Shown in pieces: positions 7,000 through 10,176 of a stretch of 10,176 nucleotides of DNA. The number at the start of each line of letters is the position of its first letter. Position 1 is the stretch's first letter. This DNA comes from Kiritimatiellota bacterium (GTDB taxonomy: Bacteria > Verrucomicrobiota > Kiritimatiellia > JAAZAB01): the NCBI GenBank assembly GCA_008636095.1, contig VSJD01000346.1, positions 1-10,176 of the forward strand, read 5' to 3'. Below the pieces are notes generated by a model. It searched no databases. It was given only the letters and a program-made list of their open reading frames with translations, and was not told the DNA's origin. The position numbers and the translations under genes were made by a program.

Positions 7000-7109
7000 C
7001 ATAGCGTTGAACGAAGTGAAGCACCCCGCGGCAACCTGCCCGCCCGCCCGTAACGCTGTCGCGTAGCGACTGCGGGCAGGCAATGCTACGCATAGCGTTG
7101 TAGGCGGGG
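7000..7109. repeat. GC-rich palindromic intergenic repeat cluster
   Basis: CATAGCGTTG occurs as a direct repeat at 7000-7009 and 7091-7100. CCTGCCCGC (7035-7043) and GCGGGCAGG (7072-7080) form a perfect 9-base stem, and GTCGC-GTA-GCGAC (7059-7071) is a small hairpin inside it. A competing pairing joins 7044-7057 (CCGCC...ACGCT) to 7094-7107 (AGCGT...GGCGG). Such layered palindromes are typical of dispersed REP-like elements rather than genes. A 93-codon reading frame across it on the minus strand has repeat-like composition and no ribosome-binding site, so it is not called. The rest of 6906-7204 shows nothing recognisable. Confidence 0.6.
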
Positions 7110-7204
7110 CCACAGGGCTTTCTGGCGAAGAAGGGTAACAGACCGAGCCTTTATCTTGGCAAGCAAGACCCATTGTGAAAACGGCAAGGAATCAGGAGTT
7201 AAAA

Positions 7205-8263
7205 ATGAACCATTCATTTGCGTTGAAAGCTGGAAGGTCCCAGAAGAGATTCACAAGCCTGACAATCAACACGTCTCATGACCGCTTCGAAATCCCCATA
7301 TTCATCGTCAGGGGCAAGAAGGATGGCCCCACGCTCACAATCATAGGCGGGGAGCATGGAACCGAAGTTACGGCGCCGGAGATAATAAGACGCTTTATTG
7401 AGGGAATTAATCCCGAGGAGCTATCGGGAGGTGTTATCGGAATACCGGTCGCCAATCCCCCGGCAATGAGAACAAAGCAGCATTCCTTCCCCTACGACAA
7501 ATGGGTATGGTGGAGCGAATTGAACGACTTGAACCGCGCTTGGCCCGGACAGCCCGACGGCACTCCGGCGGAATGCATTACGCATGCCTTGTTCAACCAG
7601 GTACTGCTGAAGTCCAATGCCGTCATATCCATTCATTCGACAAACTACACCCATTACGTTGAGGCTGATTTATCCTCAAGGGCGAGCCGGAAGCTGTGCC
7701 TTGACTTCGGGCGCATCGCACTGGTGCGTTACACAAACGCCCCCGGAAGGACCAGTTTCAAGGCTCCGCTAAAATACGGAATCCCCTCAATGTTGATTGA
7801 GTACGCCCCGCTTCGCCATGTCAACCATAATGTCATTGACGATGCCTTAATTGGACTTGAGAATCTGCTTGTTTCCATGGAAATGAAATGCGGAAAAATC
7901 AGGAAGATAAAGGACCAGTTCATCGTCGCCTACGCGAAGGGGTTGCGGATTGAACGGGTTGACGCCATTGACGATGGAATCCTCGTGCGGGGAAAGCCTT
8001 GGGGCAGCCACATGCGCAAAGGGGAATTGATCGGCCATATCTATGACCTGTACAAGTACCGGAGAATCCAGGAAATAAAGGCTCCCATTGAAGGAATACT
8101 CATAAGCACCGGCCCTAATCCCGCACATCAGTCGACTTTCTTCATGCATACGGATTCCGTATGCCGCGGAGAATGCGTGGCTGAAGTCATGGCCTTCGAC
8201 AGACACATCGTAAACAGGAACGGCGATGAATGGAGGGACAAGCTGCTAGCCACTCCCTCTTGA
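7205..8263 (+). CDS. succinylglutamate desuccinylase/aspartoacylase-family zinc deacylase
   Basis: This 352-residue zinc hydrolase of the AstE/AspA group (M14-like fold) would cleave an N-acyl amino acid or related amide. The zinc motif 'GGEHGTEVTAPE' (48-59) supplies His51 and Glu54, and 'SIHSTN' (142-147) supplies the third ligand, His144. 'DLNRAWPG' (108-115) is the substrate carboxylate-binding motif, and Glu199 in 'MLIEY' is the likely general base. Family members usually have an acidic residue two before the third His ('DLH'); here it is Ser142. The C-terminal 'APIEGILI' (293-300) belongs to the beta-domain of this family. ATG 7205 is preferred over the in-frame GTG at 7175 because AGGAG stands 6 bases before it. 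It lies 42 bases before cstA and is likely co-transcribed. Substrate specificity cannot be decided. Confidence 0.85.
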   Translation: MNHSFALKAGRSQKRFTSLTINTSHDRFEIPIFIVRGKKDGPTLTIIGGEHGTEVTAPEIIRRFIEGINPEELSGGVIGIPVANPPAMRTKQHSFPYDKWVWWSELNDLNRAWPGQPDGTPAECITHALFNQVLLKSNAVISIHSTNYTHYVEADLSSRASRKLCLDFGRIALVRYTNAPGRTSFKAPLKYGIPSMLIEYAPLRHVNHNVIDDALIGLENLLVSMEMKCGKIRKIKDQFIVAYAKGLRIERVDAIDDGILVRGKPWGSHMRKGELIGHIYDLYKYRRIQEIKAPIEGILISTGPNPAHQSTFFMHTDSVCRGECVAEVMAFDRHIVNRNGDEWRDKLLATPS

Positions 8264-8268
8264 GTGGC
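8249..8268. repeat. small hairpin across the deacylase stop codon
   Basis: GCCACT (8249-8254) and AGTGGC (8263-8268) form a 6-base stem around the TGA stop. A second imperfect pairing, CTGCT (8243-8247) with AGCAG (8273-8277), lies outside it. No T-tract follows, so it is unlikely to terminate transcription; it could protect the mRNA end or tune expression of cstA. It may also be chance. Confidence 0.3.
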
Positions 8269-8305
8269 AACCAGCAGACGCATTCCTGCATAATTTGGAT
8301 TCCAT

Positions 8306-9958
8306 ATGCTGACAATTATTTTCATCGGCACATTGCTCGTTTTTGTGGCCGCCTATTTCATTTACGGCCGGTTCCTGGATCACCGCTTTGACGTGGACGA
8401 TAAGCGGCCGACACCCAGCCACACGGATTACGACGGCATTGATTGGGTGCCGACGCATTCCGCTGTCCTGTTCGGCCATCATTTTTCGTCCATTGCCGGG
8501 GCCGGGCCAATTGTCGGCCCAATCATTGCCTCGCTGGCTTTCGGTTGGGGTCCCACCCTGATTTGGATCCTGATCGGGGCCATTTTTATCGGCGGCGTCC
8601 AGGACTTTTCCGCCCTGATCGCCTCCATCCGCCGCGGGGGTCGCTCCATTGCGCAGATCGCGCGTGAATCCATGTCGCCGCTGGCTTTCCGCCTGTTGTT
8701 ATTGTTCATCTGGCTGACGCTGGTCTATGTGTTGACGGTCTTCACGGACCTGACTGCGGCTACCTTTGTCGAGAACGGCGGGGTGGCCACTTCATCGCTG
8801 TTGTTCATAGCACTGGCAATCGGGTTTGGCCTGTTTGTCTATCGCCTGAAAATGCGTATCTGGCAGGCCTCGCTTATTTTCGTGCCGTTGGTTTTTTTAG
8901 TGGTCTGGGTCGGCCAGGCGCACCCTATTTTGCCCGCATGGCTTAACAACACCCTGGGATGTGATCCCAAGAAAGCATGGTGCCTGTTACTCATTGTGTA
9001 TTGCTTTGTAGCCTCTACGGTGCCGGTCTGGATTCTGCTACAACCCCGCGATTATCTCTCCTCCTACCTGTTGTATTTCTCGGTACTGGGCGGATTCCTG
9101 GGCATCCTGTTCGGCGGGTTTGCCATTCAGTATCCGGCGTTCAAGGCCTGGCACGACCCGCAGTTGGGGATGCTGTTCCCGATCCTGTTCATCACCATCG
9201 CCTGCGGGGCCTGCTCAGGATTTCACGCGCTGGTGTCATCCGGCACCACGGCCAAGCAGTTGAACAAGGAAACAGACGCACGTAAAATCGGCTATGGCGC
9301 CATGTTGATGGAGGGCCTGGTCGGGGTTATGGGCCTCATTGTAGTAGCCATGCTGCCGCTGACGAGCCCGCTCACGAGCCAGGCGCCCCTGACAATCTAT
9401 GCCAACGGCATGGCCAATTTCCTCGGCGTGTTCGGCATCCCGGCCAAGATCGGATTTTCATTCGGCCTACTGGCACTCTCCGCGTTTATCCTTACGACCC
9501 TCGATACGGCTACCCGGCTGGGCCGTTATATCTTCGAGGAATTTTTGGGCCTCAAAGGTCCCTACGTGCGTTATTTTGCCACACTCCTGACGTTGGTTCT
9601 GCCGACGCTGTTTGTGCTGGTTACGCTTAAGGATGCCGACGGCAACCCGATCTCCGCCTGGAAAGCAATCTGGCCGGTCTTTGGCGCCACGAACCAGATG
9701 CTGGCCGGACTGGCCCTGCTGGTAATCCTGGTCTGGCTGAAAAAAATCGGCAAACCGATCGGGTTCATTCTTTGGCCCATGATCTTCATGCTCGGCATGA
9801 CCGTCTGGGCGCTGGTCATGCTGATCAGTCAATACCGCTTGTCATTGATCGGGATTATTGCGATGCTGTTGTTCGTACTGGCTCTGCTTTTGATTGTGGA
9901 AGCCGCGCGAACGCTCAAGACCAAATCGGCGGCAGAATGTCGAGGCGTACGGGAGTAA
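8306..9958 (+). CDS. cstA: CstA-family carbon starvation protein / pyruvate (peptide) transporter
   Basis: This 550-residue polytopic inner-membrane protein of the CstA family imports pyruvate or peptides when preferred carbon is short. The family signature is clear: 'LFGHHFSSIAGAGPIVGP' (55-72), 'GGVQDF' (96-101), 'VPVWILLQPRDYLSSYLLY' (239-257), 'CGACSGFHALVSSGTTAKQL' (300-319), 'TTLDTATRLGRY' (397-408) and 'FGATNQMLAGLALL' (459-472). There are many hydrophobic segments, beginning with residues 2-20 and ending at about 513-532. It is shorter than the roughly 700-residue Escherichia coli CstA, but conserved regions at both ends are intact. The ribosome-binding site is weak (TTGGA before ATG 8306), so it may depend on coupling to the deacylase 42 bases upstream. 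The last codons ('RGVRE' and stop) are formed by an 8-base repeat array. Transported substrate is inferred from the family. Confidence 0.95.
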   Translation: MLTIIFIGTLLVFVAAYFIYGRFLDHRFDVDDKRPTPSHTDYDGIDWVPTHSAVLFGHHFSSIAGAGPIVGPIIASLAFGWGPTLIWILIGAIFIGGVQDFSALIASIRRGGRSIAQIARESMSPLAFRLLLLFIWLTLVYVLTVFTDLTAATFVENGGVATSSLLFIALAIGFGLFVYRLKMRIWQASLIFVPLVFLVVWVGQAHPILPAWLNNTLGCDPKKAWCLLLIVYCFVASTVPVWILLQPRDYLSSYLLYFSVLGGFLGILFGGFAIQYPAFKAWHDPQLGMLFPILFITIACGACSGFHALVSSGTTAKQLNKETDARKIGYGAMLMEGLVGVMGLIVVAMLPLTSPLTSQAPLTIYANGMANFLGVFGIPAKIGFSFGLLALSAFILTTLDTATRLGRYIFEEFLGLKGPYVRYFATLLTLVLPTLFVLVTLKDADGNPISAWKAIWPVFGATNQMLAGLALLVILVWLKKIGKPIGFILWPMIFMLGMTVWALVMLISQYRLSLIGIIAMLLFVLALLLIVEAARTLKTKSAAECRGVRE

Positions 9959-10015
9959 GGGTGTATGGGTGTACGAAGACAACTCTTGACCCCCTTACTC
10001 CCTTACTCCCATACG
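9946..10015. repeat. inverted array of 8-base repeats forming a 24-base-arm hairpin
   Basis: Arm 1 (9946-9969) and arm 2 (9992-10015) are complementary at 21 of 24 positions around a 22-base loop. Each arm is itself a tandem array of a GTAxGGGx octamer: GTACGGGA, GTAAGGGT, GTATGGGT (9947-9970, with a degenerate fourth unit to 9978), and on the other strand GTATGGGA, GTAAGGGA, GTAAGGGG (10014-9991). The cstA stop codon (9956-9958) lies in arm 1. The hairpin could slow RNA decay or stop transcription before the isomerase gene, but no T-tract follows it. It resembles short tandem intergenic repeats that spread in some bacterial genomes. Confidence 0.75.
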
Positions 10016-10034
10016 ATAATAATAGGAGTTCATC

Positions 10035-10176
10035 ATGAAAATGGTTAAACGGGCCCGGGAAATTCTGGATATCGAAATCAATGAATTGAAGCGCGTCCGC
10101 GCGCAACTCGGCCAAGACTTTTCGCGCGCCGTGCAGATCATCCTGGATGGCCTGAACCGGGACGGTAAGATCGTAG
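10035..10176 (+). CDS. kdsD: KpsF/GutQ-family arabinose-5-phosphate isomerase, N-terminal part
   Basis: Only the first 47 codons are in the window. The sequence 'KRAREILDIEINELKRV' followed by 'AQLGQDFSRAVQIILDG' matches the N-terminal helix of KpsF/GutQ/KdsD proteins ('A..vl..E...l..l...l...F..av..il...G.vvv.GvGKSG'), and the strand 'DGKIV' leads into the SIS domain beyond the edge. These enzymes interconvert ribulose-5-phosphate and arabinose-5-phosphate, the first step of Kdo synthesis for lipopolysaccharide or capsule. ATG 10035 has AGGAG 8 bases upstream. It is separated from cstA by the octamer hairpin, so it may be a separate unit or a damped operon member. The catalytic domain is not visible; another SIS-domain protein is possible but less likely. 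Confidence 0.8.
   Translation, partial: MKMVKRAREILDIEINELKRVRAQLGQDFSRAVQIILDGLNRDGKIV

Noticed and set aside
6892..7173. 93-codon minus-strand frame in the intergenic region
   Set aside because: It runs through the palindromic repeats, has Ala/Pro/Ser-rich repeat-like composition, no ribosome-binding site and no recognisable fold.
6713..7204. tRNA, riboswitch or CRISPR in the long intergenic region
   Set aside because: The hairpins do not fit a cloverleaf or a riboswitch core I recognise, and the repeats are not regularly spaced with unique spacers.
7175..7204. GTG start at 7175 for the deacylase
   Set aside because: There is no Shine-Dalgarno sequence before it, whereas ATG 7205 has AGGAG at good spacing; the extra ten residues match no family feature.

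Overview
The window holds ten protein-coding genes, two of them cut by the window edges, on a DNA of moderately high GC content. There are no rRNA or tRNA genes, CRISPR arrays, transposases or phage genes. The partial gene at the right edge is a KpsF/GutQ-type arabinose-5-phosphate isomerase (Kdo synthesis), which points to a Gram-negative bacterium with lipopolysaccharide. The mix of a ceramidase-like hydrolase, an orphan glycosidase-like protein, an SGNH esterase and palindromic intergenic repeats reminds me of uncultivated Planctomycetes-Verrucomicrobia-Chlamydiae lineages such as Kiritimatiellota or Lentisphaerota. That placement is inference and is not proven by the sequence.

Layout. (1) Bases 1-2724, plus strand: the end of an amidohydrolase-like gene, overlapped by 4 bases by a neutral-ceramidase-like hydrolase, then a tandem two-domain GNAT acetyltransferase. 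(2) Bases 2772-6712, minus strand, converging on the first group: an SGNH/GDSL hydrolase, an extended-type SDR (NAD-dependent epimerase-like), then a 724-residue glycoside-hydrolase-like protein. A sigma70-like promoter with an inverted repeat across its -10 box lies just upstream of the SGNH gene. (3) Bases 6713-7204: a 492-base intergenic stretch that carries the promoter, a 64-base long-stem hairpin and a GC-rich palindromic repeat cluster. (4) Bases 7205-10176, plus strand: an AstE/AspA-family zinc deacylase, a CstA-family transporter, an inverted array of 8-base repeats that runs into the cstA stop codon, and the start of the KpsF/GutQ isomerase.

How the genes may fit together. The two convergent groups encode hydrolases for amide, ester and glycosidic bonds, plus an acetyltransferase and a sugar-type dehydrogenase/epimerase. 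This would suit breakdown or remodelling of an acylated or amidated glycan or glycoconjugate. None of the soluble enzymes shows an obvious signal peptide, so they would act on imported material. Several of them depart from their family consensus at expected active-site positions: the amidohydrolase fragment lacks metal ligands, the SDR lacks the YxxxK tyrosine, and the second GNAT domain lacks the acetyl-CoA loop. In the right-hand group, a deacylase that releases small acids next to a CstA-type pyruvate or peptide transporter suggests organic-acid or peptide use. The palindromic elements around this pair may mark a boundary between functional units.
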